Shown here one piece after another: positions 52,702 through 62,700 of a stretch of DNA of 64,000 bases; position 1 is the stretch's first letter; every line of letters begins with the position of its first letter. Both the position numbers and the translations under genes were made by a program. This DNA is from an uncultured Spirochaetales bacterium (GTDB taxonomy: Bacteria; Spirochaetota; Spirochaetia; Sphaerochaetales; Sphaerochaetaceae), in the NCBI GenBank assembly GCA_949299185.1, contig CASFZR010000003.1, positions 1 through 64,000 of the forward strand. Direction: 5' to 3'. A model generated the notes under the pieces. That model ran no database searches and was not told the DNA's origin. It saw only the letters and a program-made list of their open reading frames with translations.

Positions 52702-54510
52702 ATGGATACTTCTCATAAGAGGAATTTCTGCATAATCGCGCATATCGATCATGGAAAATCCACGCTGGCGGACCGCTTCATAGAGCGAGCCCGCCTCGTC
52801 GTATCCAGAGGGCCGCAGCAGACGCAGATCTTGGATAACATGGATATCGAGCGCGAGAGAGGCATAACGATCAAGAGCCAGGCGGTGACGATTCCATACA
52901 CCGCCGCCAACGGGGAGGAGTACGAGCTTAATCTCGTCGATACCCCGGGACATGTCGATTTCACATACGAGGTCTCCAGGGCGATATCCTCATGCGAAGG
53001 GGCGCTGCTGCTGATAGACGCCTCACAGGGCGTGGAGGCGCAGACGCTTGCAAATCTCTACCTCGCGATGGAGCATAACCTGGAGATCATACCTGTGATA
53101 AACAAGATCGATCTTCCTTCTGCTGATATCCCGTCATGCCTAGAGCAGATCGATCATGACCTCGGACTCGATCCTGACTCGACCTGCTTCGTTTCCGCCA
53201 AGACCGGAGAGGGTGTCGATACCCTCTACGAGGCGATAGTCAATCAGATACCGGCTCCGACGGGAAGTGCTGACGATCCGCTGAAGGCGCTCATATTCGA
53301 TTCCCATTACGATCCGTACCGCGGGGTCATCGTGCATTGCCGCCTCTTCTCCGGCCGCATGAAGCCTGGCGATGAGATAAGGTTCATGCACTCAGGCGCG
53401 GAGTACAAGGTCGAGGATGCCGGACGCTTCCAGCTCCAGCTGGTGTCGAAGCCTGAGCTTTCTGCAGGGGATGTCGGCTACTTCATCGCTGGCATAAAGA
53501 CGATCTCGGATATCCGCGTCGGTGATACGGTGACGCTATGCGCGAACCCTGCCGATGAGCCTATGGCGGGCTTCAAGGAAGTAAAGCCCGTCGTATTCTC
53601 CTCCATCTATCCCGTGGATTCCAATGATTACGAGGAGCTTCAGGAGGCCATAGAGCGCCTCAAGCTCAACGATGCATCGCTCGTCTATGAGAAGGATAAC
53701 TCAGCGGCTCTTGGCTTCGGCTTCCGCTGTGGATTCCTTGGCATGCTCCACCTTGAGGTCATACAGGAGAGGATAGAGAGGGAGTTCGATCTCTCGATCG
53801 TCTTTACGTCCCCTTCCGTTCGCTACATCGTCTATATGAAGAACGGCGAGGTGCTGCAGATAGACAATCCCCTTGAGTACCCTGAGGTGATGCGCATAGA
53901 GCGTACCGAGGAGCCATATATCCAGGCGAACATCATAACGCCGACCGAGTATGTGGGGCCGATCATAACGCTCTGCCTTGAGAAGCGCGGCGTGCAGACT
54001 GGGATGAACTACCTCGATCAGAAGAGGGTAGAGCTTATCTATGAGATGCCTCTTGCCGAGGTTCTCTTCGATTTCTACGACAGGCTCAAGTCGATATCCC
54101 GCGGCTATGCCTCGTTCGATTACAATGTGATCGGATATAGGCCCACGGACCTTGTAAGGCTTGATATACTGGTAAATGGCGATCCGGTGGATGCCTTGAG
54201 CCAGCTTGTCTTCCGCTCAAACGCCCAGCAGCGTGGAAGACAGGTCTGTGAGAGGCTGAAGAAGGAGATTCCGCGCCAGCAGTTCAAGATCGCCATACAG
54301 GCCGCGATCGGAGGTCAGATCATCTCCCGCGAGACGGTATCGGCGTATCGTAAGGATGTCACCGCGAAGTGCTATGGCGGTGATATCTCCCGCAAGCGGA
54401 AGCTCCTGGAGAAGCAGAAGGAGGGCAAGAAGCGCATGAAGATGGTAGGCAACGTAGAGATACCTCAGAGCGCGTTCCTTGCGGTGCTTAAGACGGAGGA
54501 GGATGATTGA
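52702..54510 (+). CDS. lepA: elongation factor 4 (LepA)
   Basis: 602 residues, translational GTPase. IIAHIDHGKSTLADRF (G1), RERGITIKSQAV (G2), VDTPGHVDFTYEVSRA (G3), INKIDLPSAD (G4) and the LepA-specific C-terminal RLDILVNGDPVDALSQLV and KKEIPRQQFKIAIQAAIGG are all present. GGTGA before the ATG, 7 nt after ftsH. Its own stop abuts galM. Confidence 0.97.
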   Translation: MDTSHKRNFCIIAHIDHGKSTLADRFIERARLVVSRGPQQTQILDNMDIERERGITIKSQAVTIPYTAANGEEYELNLVDTPGHVDFTYEVSRAISSCEGALLLIDASQGVEAQTLANLYLAMEHNLEIIPVINKIDLPSADIPSCLEQIDHDLGLDPDSTCFVSAKTGEGVDTLYEAIVNQIPAPTGSADDPLKALIFDSHYDPYRGVIVHCRLFSGRMKPGDEIRFMHSGAEYKVEDAGRFQLQLVSKPELSAGDVGYFIAGIKTISDIRVGDTVTLCANPADEPMAGFKEVKPVVFSSIYPVDSNDYEELQEAIERLKLNDASLVYEKDNSAALGFGFRCGFLGMLHLEVIQERIEREFDLSIVFTSPSVRYIVYMKNGEVLQIDNPLEYPEVMRIERTEEPYIQANIITPTEYVGPIITLCLEKRGVQTGMNYLDQKRVELIYEMPLAEVLFDFYDRLKSISRGYASFDYNVIGYRPTDLVRLDILVNGDPVDALSQLVFRSNAQQRGRQVCERLKKEIPRQQFKIAIQAAIGGQIISRETVSAYRKDVTAKCYGGDISRKRKLLEKQKEGKKRMKMVGNVEIPQSAFLAVLKTEEDD

Positions 54511-55455
54511 ATGGAAAGGACGATATTCGGAAGGACATCTGGAGGAGAAGAGGTTGAGCGCATCTCGTTCAGGGAAGGACGGTTCCATCTTTCCGTGCTT
54601 ACGTTCGGAGCGACGCTCTATTCGTTCGGATTCGATGATGTGAATATCGTCCTGAACCATGATACGCTTGCCATGTATGAGGGCGATCCTAGCTATATGG
54701 GCGAGGTTGTGGGGCCATACGCGAACAGGATAGCAGGCGCTTCCTTTTCCCTCGATGGCAGGAGCTTCCATCTTGAGAAGAACAACAACGGCAATAACCT
54801 CCATTCAGGTTCTGCCTGCTTCGGGCAGAAGGTCTGGAAGGTCCTGGGACTCGGGGAGAACTCCGTGACGCTCTCCCTTGCCACCCCCGCCGGACTCGGC
54901 GGCTTTCCAGGTGCCCATGAATGCACCGTCACCTATCTCCTTACAGGCAGCGGTCTCCTGAGCATCGACTATACGGTCACGAGCGATGCCAGATGCCCTG
55001 TATCGGTAACGAACCATTCTTACTTCAACCTCAATGGCGGCGGAACGATAACGGATCATGTCCTGACCGTTCCCGCTGATCATTACGTGGCTGTCGATGA
55101 GTCGCTCATCCCCACATCCGTCGTTTCTGTAGATGGTACGGATTTCGATTTCCGTACTCCGCACAGGATCGGGGAGAGGAGGAACGGAGCGTATGACAAC
55201 ACATTCTGCATAGAGCATGGCACGCCTGTGCGCGTTGAGGGCGAGAAGGCCGTGATGGAGATCAGGACCACGGAGCCGGGAATCCAGATATACACGGCTG
55301 AGTTCCTCTCCGGCGATCATGAGCCGTTCAGCGGGGTATGCTTCGAGTCTGGACGCTATCCTGACAGCCCGAACCATCCGGAGTTCCCCGGTGCCTATAC
55401 CGATTACGGCGTAGTCTATAGGTCCAATACATCGTTCCTGCTAGAGGTGAAGTGA
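54511..55455 (+). CDS. galM: aldose 1-epimerase (galactose mutarotase type)
   Basis: 314 residues. Beta-sandwich enzyme interconverting sugar anomers. GEVVGPYANRIAGASFSLDG, NNLHSGSACFGQKVWKV (with His), VTNHSYFNLNGGGTITDHVL (catalytic His) and GVCFESGRYPDSPNHPEFPG near the end are GalM motifs. Starts directly at the lepA stop. The pairing with udk (TGATG overlap) suggests one operon; no galK/galT is nearby. Confidence 0.93.
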   Translation: MERTIFGRTSGGEEVERISFREGRFHLSVLTFGATLYSFGFDDVNIVLNHDTLAMYEGDPSYMGEVVGPYANRIAGASFSLDGRSFHLEKNNNGNNLHSGSACFGQKVWKVLGLGENSVTLSLATPAGLGGFPGAHECTVTYLLTGSGLLSIDYTVTSDARCPVSVTNHSYFNLNGGGTITDHVLTVPADHYVAVDESLIPTSVVSVDGTDFDFRTPHRIGERRNGAYDNTFCIEHGTPVRVEGEKAVMEIRTTEPGIQIYTAEFLSGDHEPFSGVCFESGRYPDSPNHPEFPGAYTDYGVVYRSNTSFLLEVK

Positions 55456-56069
55456 TGGAAGTGAAGCTTATCGGCATCACCGGCGGCTCAGGTTCCGGAA
55501 AGAGTACCGTCGTCAGGAGGATAAAGGAGGAGCAGCCTGAGTCCGTGCTGATCAGTCAGGATAACTACTATCGTAGCGCGCCCTTCATCTCCAATGAGAA
55601 CATAACGGCCTATAACTTCGATCATCCGGATGCCTTCGATATGGACCTGATGCTGTCAAACCTGATGGATCTGAAGGAAGGCAAGGCGTGCATGATGCCT
55701 CAGTATGATTTCGTCCACCACACCAGGCTGGATGAGTACGTCCGTGTCGAGCCCATGCCGCTGATAATCATAGACGGTCTGATGATCTTCTACGATAAGC
55801 GTATACGCGACCTGCTGGATCTCAAGCTCTATGTCGATACCCCTCCTGATATCCGCTTCATACGTCGTCTGCAGAGGGATATAACCGAGCGAGGGCGTAC
55901 TGTCGAGAGCGTGATAGAGCAGTACACGCAGGTGGTGCGTCCAGGACACTTCAGCTTCATCGAGCCCACGAAAGAGTATGCTGACCTCATAATCCCAGAG
56001 GGCGGCTATAATGAAAGCGCCATGCGTGTTATATTCTCCTTCGTTAAGTCGCTGACGGTAGAGTTCTGA
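55455..56069 (+). CDS. udk: uridine kinase-like P-loop kinase
   Basis: 204 residues from ATG 55455 overlapping the galM stop; a GTG at 55452 is also possible. Walker A LIGITGGSGSGKSTVVRRIK, ISQDNYYRSAPF, NFDHPDAFDMDLMLSNLMDL (uridine-binding region), PMPLIIIDGLMIFYDKRIRD and LYVDTPPDIRFIRRLQRDI are uridine-kinase motifs. Phosphorylates uridine or cytidine. Confidence 0.93.
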   Translation: MEVKLIGITGGSGSGKSTVVRRIKEEQPESVLISQDNYYRSAPFISNENITAYNFDHPDAFDMDLMLSNLMDLKEGKACMMPQYDFVHHTRLDEYVRVEPMPLIIIDGLMIFYDKRIRDLLDLKLYVDTPPDIRFIRRLQRDITERGRTVESVIEQYTQVVRPGHFSFIEPTKEYADLIIPEGGYNESAMRVIFSFVKSLTVEF

Positions 56070-56143
56070 GAGCTGATCTTGTCTTGATTTGCCTTACTTG
56101 CTAGATACATTATCATGTATATCAGTGAGGGGAAGATAATCAG

Positions 56144-56416
56144 ATGGAATTCTATTCAGTCGATGAATTGCGAAGTAATGCTGAATCCATCTTGGAAGGA
56201 CTTTCCAAGGATAATGACGTAATCATAACGAATAATGGAAAGCCTTATGCTGTGATGATGGGAATCCCTGAGGGAAGATTCGATGAGACAATCCGGGCAT
56301 TAAGACAGGTTAAGGCCTTGGCTGCCCTGGAGCGTATGAGAAGCCAGACCTCCGCGGATGGTTTTATGTCTGATGATGAGATTGAGAAGGCGATAGGTGC
56401 AGCAATGGAAGCGTGA
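56144..56416 (+). CDS. Phd/YefM-family antitoxin, apparently orphan
   Basis: 90 residues. YSVDELRSNAESILEGLSKD followed by VIITNNGKPYAVMMGI is the Phd/YefM DNA-binding fold. The C-terminal helix (SADGFMSDDEIEKAIGAAME) would bind a toxin. GAGGGG ribosome site. The stop overlaps a GTG that opens a 12-codon frame resembling the start of a PIN toxin (next entry); no full-length toxin is present. The stretch to 56589 is AT-rich, unlike the neighbours. Confidence 0.82.
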   Translation: MEFYSVDELRSNAESILEGLSKDNDVIITNNGKPYAVMMGIPEGRFDETIRALRQVKALAALERMRSQTSADGFMSDDEIEKAIGAAMEA

Positions 56417-56451
56417 ATGTCCTGGATTCCTATGCCAGATACATAGGGTAG
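56413..56451 (+). pseudogene. possible remnant of a PIN-domain toxin start
   Basis: GTG overlapping the antitoxin stop begins VNVLDSYARYIG and then a stop. PIN toxins typically start (M)xVVLDTNVL, so the VLDS match in the expected place is suggestive but very short. The rest of the toxin is absent. Confidence 0.35.
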
Positions 56452-56589
56452 TGCTTTAAGTAATATTGATACGGATATCTCTATCGTGTGATGGTTCCTG
56501 CTTGTTTTTAATACAAAATCAACATAAATTAAGCCGTAAATCTTTACAACAAAAAAAAATGCCATATCTTAACCGAAGAGGTGAAAAAG

Positions 56590-56964
56590 ATGATATGCAC
56601 TAATTGTTCTAAGGAAGTACCGGACGGATCGGCCGAGTGCCCGTTCTGTCATCATGCGTTGTCAGGAAATGAAGGGACAGGTTCAGTCAACCTGGATTCG
56701 CCTGAGTCTCTGGAGTCAGAATGGGGAAATGAAGGGGTTAGGATACAGGTAGCTGGATGCCTTCTGTTCGGTATCGATATCCTTATCGCGATAATCCTGC
56801 TAGTTAATTATCCAAGCATCATGAGCTTCATCCTTGCCCTGCTCATCGCCTTATTCGGCCTTTGTTCGCTATTCATTACTATTGGTTTCGGCGTAATCGT
56901 ATCCAACAGTAATAAGCAGACGGCGGTCATGCAGAAGATCCTTAAGAGGGTTGAGAAGGGCTGA
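56590..56964 (+). CDS. zinc-ribbon protein with two membrane helices
   Basis: 124 residues from ATG 56590 (AGAGGTG upstream; GTG 56581 is an alternative). A zinc ribbon, MICTNCSKEVPDGSAECPFC, starts the protein; then a polar linker, and helices about 55-77 (VAGCLLFGIDILIAIILLVN) and 81-106 (FILALLIALFGLCSLFITIG). A common architecture in anaerobes, function unknown. The AT-rich stretch before it shows no clear promoter. Confidence 0.7.
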   Translation: MICTNCSKEVPDGSAECPFCHHALSGNEGTGSVNLDSPESLESEWGNEGVRIQVAGCLLFGIDILIAIILLVNYPSIMSFILALLIALFGLCSLFITIGFGVIVSNSNKQTAVMQKILKRVEKG

Positions 56965-56998
56965 TTCTACATTCTCCTGCCCCGCGTGCCATGTAATG

Positions 56999-57035
56999 CC
57001 TGATTCCGCAACATCTGGTGATATACGGGATCAGG
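56999..57035 (+). terminator. hairpin after the zinc-ribbon gene
   Basis: CCTGATTCCG (56999-57008) and CGGGATCAGG (57026-57035) form a 10-bp stem with one G-T pair; a weakly T-rich CTTCGTCCTTAT follows. The rest of 57036-57109 shows nothing else. Confidence 0.5.
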
Positions 57036-57109
57036 CTTCGTCCTTATGTCAGCGCTTGTCAGGGCTTGACGCGATAATGCCTTATGGCATATGGTCATTT
57101 GTCGGATTG

Positions 57110-57139
57110 TTGACGCCATCCGGTGCCATCTGATAGAAT
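57110..57139 (+). promoter_or_regulatory. rpmF-acpP-rnc promoter
   Basis: TTGACG (57110-57115), 18 nt, TAGAAT (57134-57139), giving a leader of about 35 nt before rpmF with AGAGAGG. Confidence 0.6.
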
Positions 57140-57179
57140 AGTGCGCCGGAAGGGTTGAACCCAAATAGAGAGGTAAGAG

Positions 57180-57365
57180 ATGGCAACACCTAAGTATAAG
57201 ACATCCAAGTCCAAGGCAGCATCGAGGAAGGCTGCGAACATGAAGCTTTCAGCACCGAATCTGTCTGAGTGCCAGACATGCGGTAACCTGATTCCTTCCC
57301 ATCATGTATGCCCGAAGTGCGGGTACTATGCCGGTAAGCCGGTCATCGTCAAGGACGAGGAGTAA
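57180..57365 (+). CDS. rpmF: 50S ribosomal protein L32
   Basis: 61 residues. ATPKYKTSKSKAASRKAANM is the L32 N-terminus, and CQTCGNLIPSHHVCPKCGYY is its Cys4 zinc site (all four Cys present). AGAGAGG ribosome site. Followed after 3 nt by acpP, an order shared with treponemes and many bacteria. Confidence 0.97.
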   Translation: MATPKYKTSKSKAASRKAANMKLSAPNLSECQTCGNLIPSHHVCPKCGYYAGKPVIVKDEE

Positions 57366-57368
57366 TCT

Positions 57369-57611
57369 ATGACTGAGAATGAAGTATTCGAGAAAGTGAA
57401 GTCGCTTGTCGTCGAGAAGCTCAATGTCGCTCCTGAGAAGGTCACGATGGATGCTAATTTCCGCAAGGACTTCGGTGCAGACAGCCTTGATACATATGAG
57501 CTTGTCTATGCGATTGAGGAGGAGACCGGGATCACGATCTCCGATGATATGGCTAACGAGTTCGAGACGGTCGGAGACGCTGTCCGCTATCTTGCAAAGG
57601 AACTGCAGTAA
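57369..57611 (+). CDS. acpP: acyl carrier protein
   Basis: 80 residues. The phosphopantetheine Ser is in FGADSLDTYELVYAIEEE (DSL motif). Acidic four-helix protein of fatty-acid synthesis. Length normal. Confidence 0.97.
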   Translation: MTENEVFEKVKSLVVEKLNVAPEKVTMDANFRKDFGADSLDTYELVYAIEEETGITISDDMANEFETVGDAVRYLAKELQ

Positions 57612-58355
57612 TTGCTTTCATATCTCGCAAAGGCTCCCTTGCTCTCTGCAGAGCGTGAGAGGGAGCTTTCTTCTTTTCTTAAGGATAATGACCTTCAGTT
57701 CGGCGATCTGAGACTGCTGAACCTGGCATTTACCCATACATCCTATTCCAATGAGTGCAAGGGCGCCCCTGATAACAATGAGCGTCTTGAGTTCCTTGGC
57801 GACAGCGTGCTGGGCATGGTGACTGCGGAATACCTGTTTTCCTCGTTCACGCGCTTCCATGAGGGGGAGTTCTCGAAGATAAAGGCCGTGGTGGTGTCGG
57901 AAGAGAGCCTCTCGGAGGTCGCGCTCCGTATGCACTTCAACCGCTACATACTCGTGGGGCGTGGTGAGAGGAGCCAGGGAGGAAGCCTGAAGAAGGCGAT
58001 ACTCGCGGACAGCATGGAGGCCGTTATAGCCGCGCTATACCTTGATCAGGGGCTTGAGACGGCAAAGCGCTTCGTGCTTTCCTTCATACCGCAGCAGGTC
58101 GAGTCATTCCTTGAGAACAAGCTTGCCTATAAGGACTACAAGACGGAGCTGCAGGAGTACCTACAGAAGAGGCGAGGCAAGGTTCCTCGGTATGTGCTTG
58201 TGTCACAGAGCGGCCCAGACCATGATCAGGTCTTCTCCGTCTCGGTGGAGCTTGGCACGAAGGTATATGGACCTGCGGAAGGCCGCAACAAGAAGAGCGC
58301 GGAGCAGGCCGCGGCCCGGATGGCTCTTATCGCTATAGGGCTTGAGAAAGGCTGA
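57612..58355 (+). CDS. rnc: ribonuclease III
   Basis: 247 residues. TTG start immediately after the acpP stop (TAATTG), AAGGAA upstream. Signature NNERLEFLGDSVLGMVTAEY with the metal-binding Glu/Asp, VLSDSMEAVIAALYLD-type block (beginning ILADSMEAVI), and a C-terminal dsRNA-binding domain (DYKTELQEYLQKRRGKVPRY, then KKSAEQAAARMAL). Cleaves structured RNA and rRNA precursors. Overlaps the convergent CCA-enzyme gene by 23 nt. Confidence 0.96.
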   Translation: MLSYLAKAPLLSAERERELSSFLKDNDLQFGDLRLLNLAFTHTSYSNECKGAPDNNERLEFLGDSVLGMVTAEYLFSSFTRFHEGEFSKIKAVVVSEESLSEVALRMHFNRYILVGRGERSQGGSLKKAILADSMEAVIAALYLDQGLETAKRFVLSFIPQQVESFLENKLAYKDYKTELQEYLQKRRGKVPRYVLVSQSGPDHDQVFSVSVELGTKVYGPAEGRNKKSAEQAAARMALIAIGLEKG

Positions 58356-59682
58356 TAGCCCGCTTCTCCAGCGCTTCCTTATCATTCAGCGATGGATCCT
58401 CGATGACCTCCTCCAGGAGCGCGTTGAGGATCCTTCCTATCATCGGGCCCTTGGGAACGCCTAGCTCGATCAGCCTGTTGCCGTCTATCCTTAGATCCTT
58501 GATGCTCAGCGCGCATTCCCTCTCAAGCTCCGCGTTGATCCTGTCTGTGAAGGCGAGGAGGGGCCGTGGATCCGCCTTGTGCCCGGTGGTCGCTGTCATG
58601 TCGCAGACGCGGAGGGCGAATAGCGTGTTGATGTTCTCTATCCCGATCCTCCTGATGAAGCGGCGTACGGCGCTGTCTGACCAGTCAGGGGTATATGAGA
58701 ACATATGGTTGGCCACGAGATGCCTCACCGTCTCCCTTTCCTCGTTGGAGGTCTTGAGGCGGCGGAATATGGCATCGACCATCTCAGCGCTTCTCGCCTC
58801 GTGGCCATAGAACGTGTATTCCCTTGTCTCTCCCTTGGCTCTCGTATCGACCTTGCCAAGGTCATGGAAGAGAGCGGCGAGCTTCACCGTCAGTGGGCAG
58901 CCGTTGTCCCGCGCCGTCTCCAGCGAGAGCAGCAGATGCTCATATAGGTCCTCCTCGTGCATCCCTCCCTGCTCGAAGCGGTATGTCCTCTCAAGCTCGG
59001 GAAGGATCTCATGCATAAGTCCTGTGCGACGCATCGCCTCCAGCCCCTTCCTGGGATCCTTGCCGTCTATGAGGCGGAAAAGCTCCTCCTTGATGCGTTC
59101 TGCGGATATCCTCCTGATCGTGGGGGAGAGGTCCTTCATGGCCGCTTCCGTATCCTTCTCGATATCGAAGCCGAGCTGGGAGGAGAAGCGGCAGGCCCTC
59201 ATCATCCTGAGCGCGTCCTCCTGGAATCTCTCCTCAGGAATCCCTATTGCCCTGATTATCCTATGCCTCAGGTCCTTCCTTCCCTCATGGAGGTCTATTA
59301 TCCTCCCGTCAGGAAGCTCCGCGGCGAATGCGTTTATCGTGAAGTCCCGTCGCTTGAGGTCTTCTTCGAGGCTCTTTACGAATGTCACGGACTCAGGGTG
59401 CCTGCTGTCCTTGTAGTCGCCTTCGGTACGGAACGTGGTGATCTCATAGTGGCGGTGATGATGGATCACGGTGACCGTCCCATGCTTGATGCCGGTATCG
59501 ATAGTGCGGCGGAACATGCGCTTGACGTCCGCGGGCTCGGCGTCGGTGGTGAAGTCATAGTCGTGGTTCTCCTTGCCGAGAAGGAAGTCCCTGACCGCTC
59601 CTCCTACCAGATACAGGGAGTAGCCGCCTTCCTTGAATATCCTGCCTATTTCCTTGATCTCGCTGTCGATCCTCATCCGCAT
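58333..59682 (-). CDS. CCA tRNA nucleotidyltransferase / poly(A) polymerase family with HD domain
   Basis: 449 residues. The nucleotidyltransferase head has YLVGGAVRDFLLG and DYDFTTDAEPADVKRM (catalytic DxD); KRRDFTINAFA and RFQEDALRMMRACRF are tRNA-NT motifs. An HD domain follows (AALFHDLGKVDTRA). It should add the 3' CCA, since both tRNA genes here lack it. ATG 59682 is chosen over 59799: it starts the conserved domain and lies 6 nt after TATCCT, and the longer frame runs into the ileS promoter. Confidence 0.93.
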   Translation of the reverse strand: MRMRIDSEIKEIGRIFKEGGYSLYLVGGAVRDFLLGKENHDYDFTTDAEPADVKRMFRRTIDTGIKHGTVTVIHHHRHYEITTFRTEGDYKDSRHPESVTFVKSLEEDLKRRDFTINAFAAELPDGRIIDLHEGRKDLRHRIIRAIGIPEERFQEDALRMMRACRFSSQLGFDIEKDTEAAMKDLSPTIRRISAERIKEELFRLIDGKDPRKGLEAMRRTGLMHEILPELERTYRFEQGGMHEEDLYEHLLLSLETARDNGCPLTVKLAALFHDLGKVDTRAKGETREYTFYGHEARSAEMVDAIFRRLKTSNEERETVRHLVANHMFSYTPDWSDSAVRRFIRRIGIENINTLFALRVCDMTATTGHKADPRPLLAFTDRINAELERECALSIKDLRIDGNRLIELGVPKGPMIGRILNALLEEVIEDPSLNDKEALEKRAISLSQAL

Positions 59683-59688
59683 GAACCT

Positions 59689-59694
59689 AGGATA
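59689..59694 (-). promoter_or_regulatory. -10 element (TATCCT) of the CCA-enzyme gene, leaderless arrangement
   Basis: On the minus strand TATCCT, six bases, ATG at 59682. The -35 region is weak. Confidence 0.45.
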
Positions 59695-59748
59695 GCAGAA
59701 AGCGGCATGTTGTTCATGCACTGGCGTATCCTTTAGGCGTTCACCTCC

Positions 59749-59778
59749 TTGAAGGCTGAGGCCTCTTTTCGGTATATT
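59749..59778 (+). promoter_or_regulatory. ileS promoter
   Basis: TTGAAG (59749-59754), 18 nt, TATATT (59773-59778). The leader would be short (about 14 nt) with TAGGAG as ribosome site. There is no T-box or other riboswitch. Confidence 0.55.
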
Positions 59779-59798
59779 AGGCAGGTAGGAGCCTAACA

Positions 59799-62700
59799 AT
59801 GTTCAAACCCGTTAACAACAAAGTCGATTTCCCTAAGATGGAAGAAGATATCCTTCGTTTCTGGGAAGAGAGGGACATATGCAATAAGTCGATCGAGCAG
59901 AGACCTGCCGATAACGAGTACGTATTCTACGACGGTCCTCCGTTCGCGACCGGACTGCCGCACTTCGGTCATTTCGTTCCTGGAACGATAAAGGATGCCA
60001 TCCCGCGCTATCAGGCGATGAAGGGAAAGAGGGTCATCAGGCGCTTCGGCTGGGACTGCCACGGGCTTCCTGTAGAGGCCGAGGTTGAGAAGACGCTTGG
60101 CATCAAGGGATACTTCGCTGTCATGGACTATGGCGTGGCGAAGTTCAATGACGCCTGCCGTTCGATTGTCCTCAGGTATACCAACGAGTGGAAGCACACG
60201 ATCTCGCGCATGGGGCGCTGGGTCGATTTCGAGCATGGCTACCGCACGATGGACAAGGATTACATGGAGTCCGTCTGGTGGGCCTTCAAGACGCTATACG
60301 AGAAGGGACTGATCTATGAGGGATACAATATCCTGCCGTATTCACCGCTTCTGGCGTCTCCGCTTTCCAACATGGAGGTCAGCCTCGGCGGCTATAAGGA
60401 TGTCACGGATCCTGCCGTCACCATCCGCTTCAAGGCCGATGGGGAGGAGAACACGTACTTCCTCGCATGGACGACCACTCCTTGGACGCTTCCCTCGAAC
60501 CTCGCTCTCGCGGTAGGTCCGGATATCGACTACGTCAAGGTGCTTGATGAAGACTCCGGCGATTATTACTACCTCGCCGAGAACCTGATCGGCAAGTACT
60601 ACAAGGACGGCAAGGGGGCTAAGGTCGTCGCCAGGATGAAGGGATCTGAGCTTAAGGGCCGTACCTATGAGCCTCTGTTCCCGTACTTCGCGGATCTCAA
60701 GGCGAAGGGCGCGTTCGTCGTCGTCTGCGGTGATTACGTCACCACCGAGGATGGCTGCGGCATCGTACATACCGCTCCTGGCTTCGGAGAGGATGACTAC
60801 AACGTGCTGAAGGGCACCGGTATTCCTGTCGTATGCCCGATCGACGCCGAGTGCCGCTTCACCGATGAGGTTCCTGACTTCAAGGGCCTCTTCGTCAAGG
60901 ATGCTGATAAGGGAGTCATACAGTGGCTCAAGGATCATGGCAAGCTCGTGAAGAGGGAGAACTACCTCCATGCCTATCCGTTCTGCTATCGCACGAAGAT
61001 GCCTCTGATCTACCGCGCCATGAGCTGCTGGTTCGTGGATGTGCAGAAGATCAAGCAGACGATGCTCGAGTGCAACAGCCAGATCGAATGGGTGCCTGAG
61101 CATATAAAGAACGGGCGCTTCGGCAAGTGGCTTGAGGGTGCCCGTGACTGGGCTATCAGCCGCAACCGCTTCTGGGGCAATCCTATCCCGGTATGGAAGT
61201 GCGATGGCTCTGATTATATCGAGGTGATCGGATCGGTGGCCGAGCTTGAGGAGAAGTGTGGCAAGAAGGTCGAGGACCTCCATAAGCAGTATGTCGATGA
61301 GCTTACATGGCCATCCCCTGACGGAAAGGGCACGATGAGGCGCATCCCAGACATCCTGGATTGCTGGTTCGAGTCCGGCTCGATGCCGTACGCTGAGGAG
61401 CATTACCCGTTCGAGAACGAGGAGAAGTTCAAGAATATCTTTCCTGCGGACTTCATCAATGAGGGTCTCGATCAGACGCGTGGATGGTTCTATTCGCTTA
61501 CTGTCCTCGCTGCCGCCCTCTTCGGCAAGCCCGCGTTCTATCACTGCATAGTCTCCGGGCTCGTGCTGGCCTCTGACGGAAAGAAGATGAGCAAGAGCGC
61601 GCGCAACTATACCGATCCTATGGAGATCATCAACAAGTATGGCGCCGATGCGCTCCGCTTTGCGCTCGTGAACTCGACAGTCGTCAAGGCTGATGACCTG
61701 AAGTTCTCGGATGAGCTTGTAAAGGATGTGCTTAAGGGCCTGATGATCCCTCTCTGGAACGCGTATTCATTCTTCGTGACCTACGCGAATATCGATGGAT
61801 ATGAGCCTTCTGAGACGGAGTATTCGAAGCTTTCCAACCAGCTTGACCGCTGGATCATCTCCGCGCTCAACAGCTTCGTCAAGGATGTGACCGAGGGCTT
61901 CGATTCCTATGATATCCAGGAGGTGACGTCCTCGCTCCTCTCATTCATCGATGAGCTGAACAACTGGTACATCAGGCGCTCGAGGAGGAGATTCTGGAAG
62001 AGCGAGAACGACAGCGACAAGAAGGAGGCGTATGATACGCTCTACCGCGTGCTGATGACCTTCGTGAAGACCGCCGCTCCTATCATCCCGTTCATCACGG
62101 ATGAGATCTACCGCAATCTCCGTACCGAGGATATGCCTGAGTCGGTCCATCTCTGCGATTATCCTGTCTACAACGAGGCGGAGAGGGATCTCGAGCTTGA
62201 GAAGGAGATGAGCCTCGCGATCAAGACGATAGCGATGGGGCGCGCGCTCAGGTCCACGTCGAATATAAAGATAAGGCAGCCGCTTTCCCGTCTTGTCATC
62301 ATCGACCGCAGCGAGGGCGACAGGAAGATCCTCTCGGAGTACTCCTCTATAATCTCAGAGGAGCTTAACGTGAAGAACGTGGATATCCGCGCCGACGAGA
62401 GCGCTATAGTCACGTACTCCGCGAAGGCGAACTTCAAGGTCCTTGGCTCAAGGCTCGGAAAGAGCATGAAGGAGGTCGCCGCGATCATCCAGGGCTTCTC
62501 TTCCGAGGAGATCGCCTCGATCCTCGATGGCAATGCGAAGAAGATAAGCTACTCGGCAGGAGAGATCGAGATCACTGAAGGCGATCTTGTCGTTCAGAGG
62601 GCTGAGAAGGAGCATGTGAAGGTTCTTAACGAGGGTGCTGTCACCGTTGGTTATGATACCGAGATCACGCATGACCTCCTGCTTGAAGGTATCGCGAGGG

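Noticed and set aside
59695..59798. T-box leader before ileS
   Set aside because: The leader after the promoter is only about 14 nt; no specifier stem or antiterminator.
60342..61544. 400-codon open frame antisense to ileS
   Set aside because: The ileS reading is complete with all motifs; the antisense frame has no family features.
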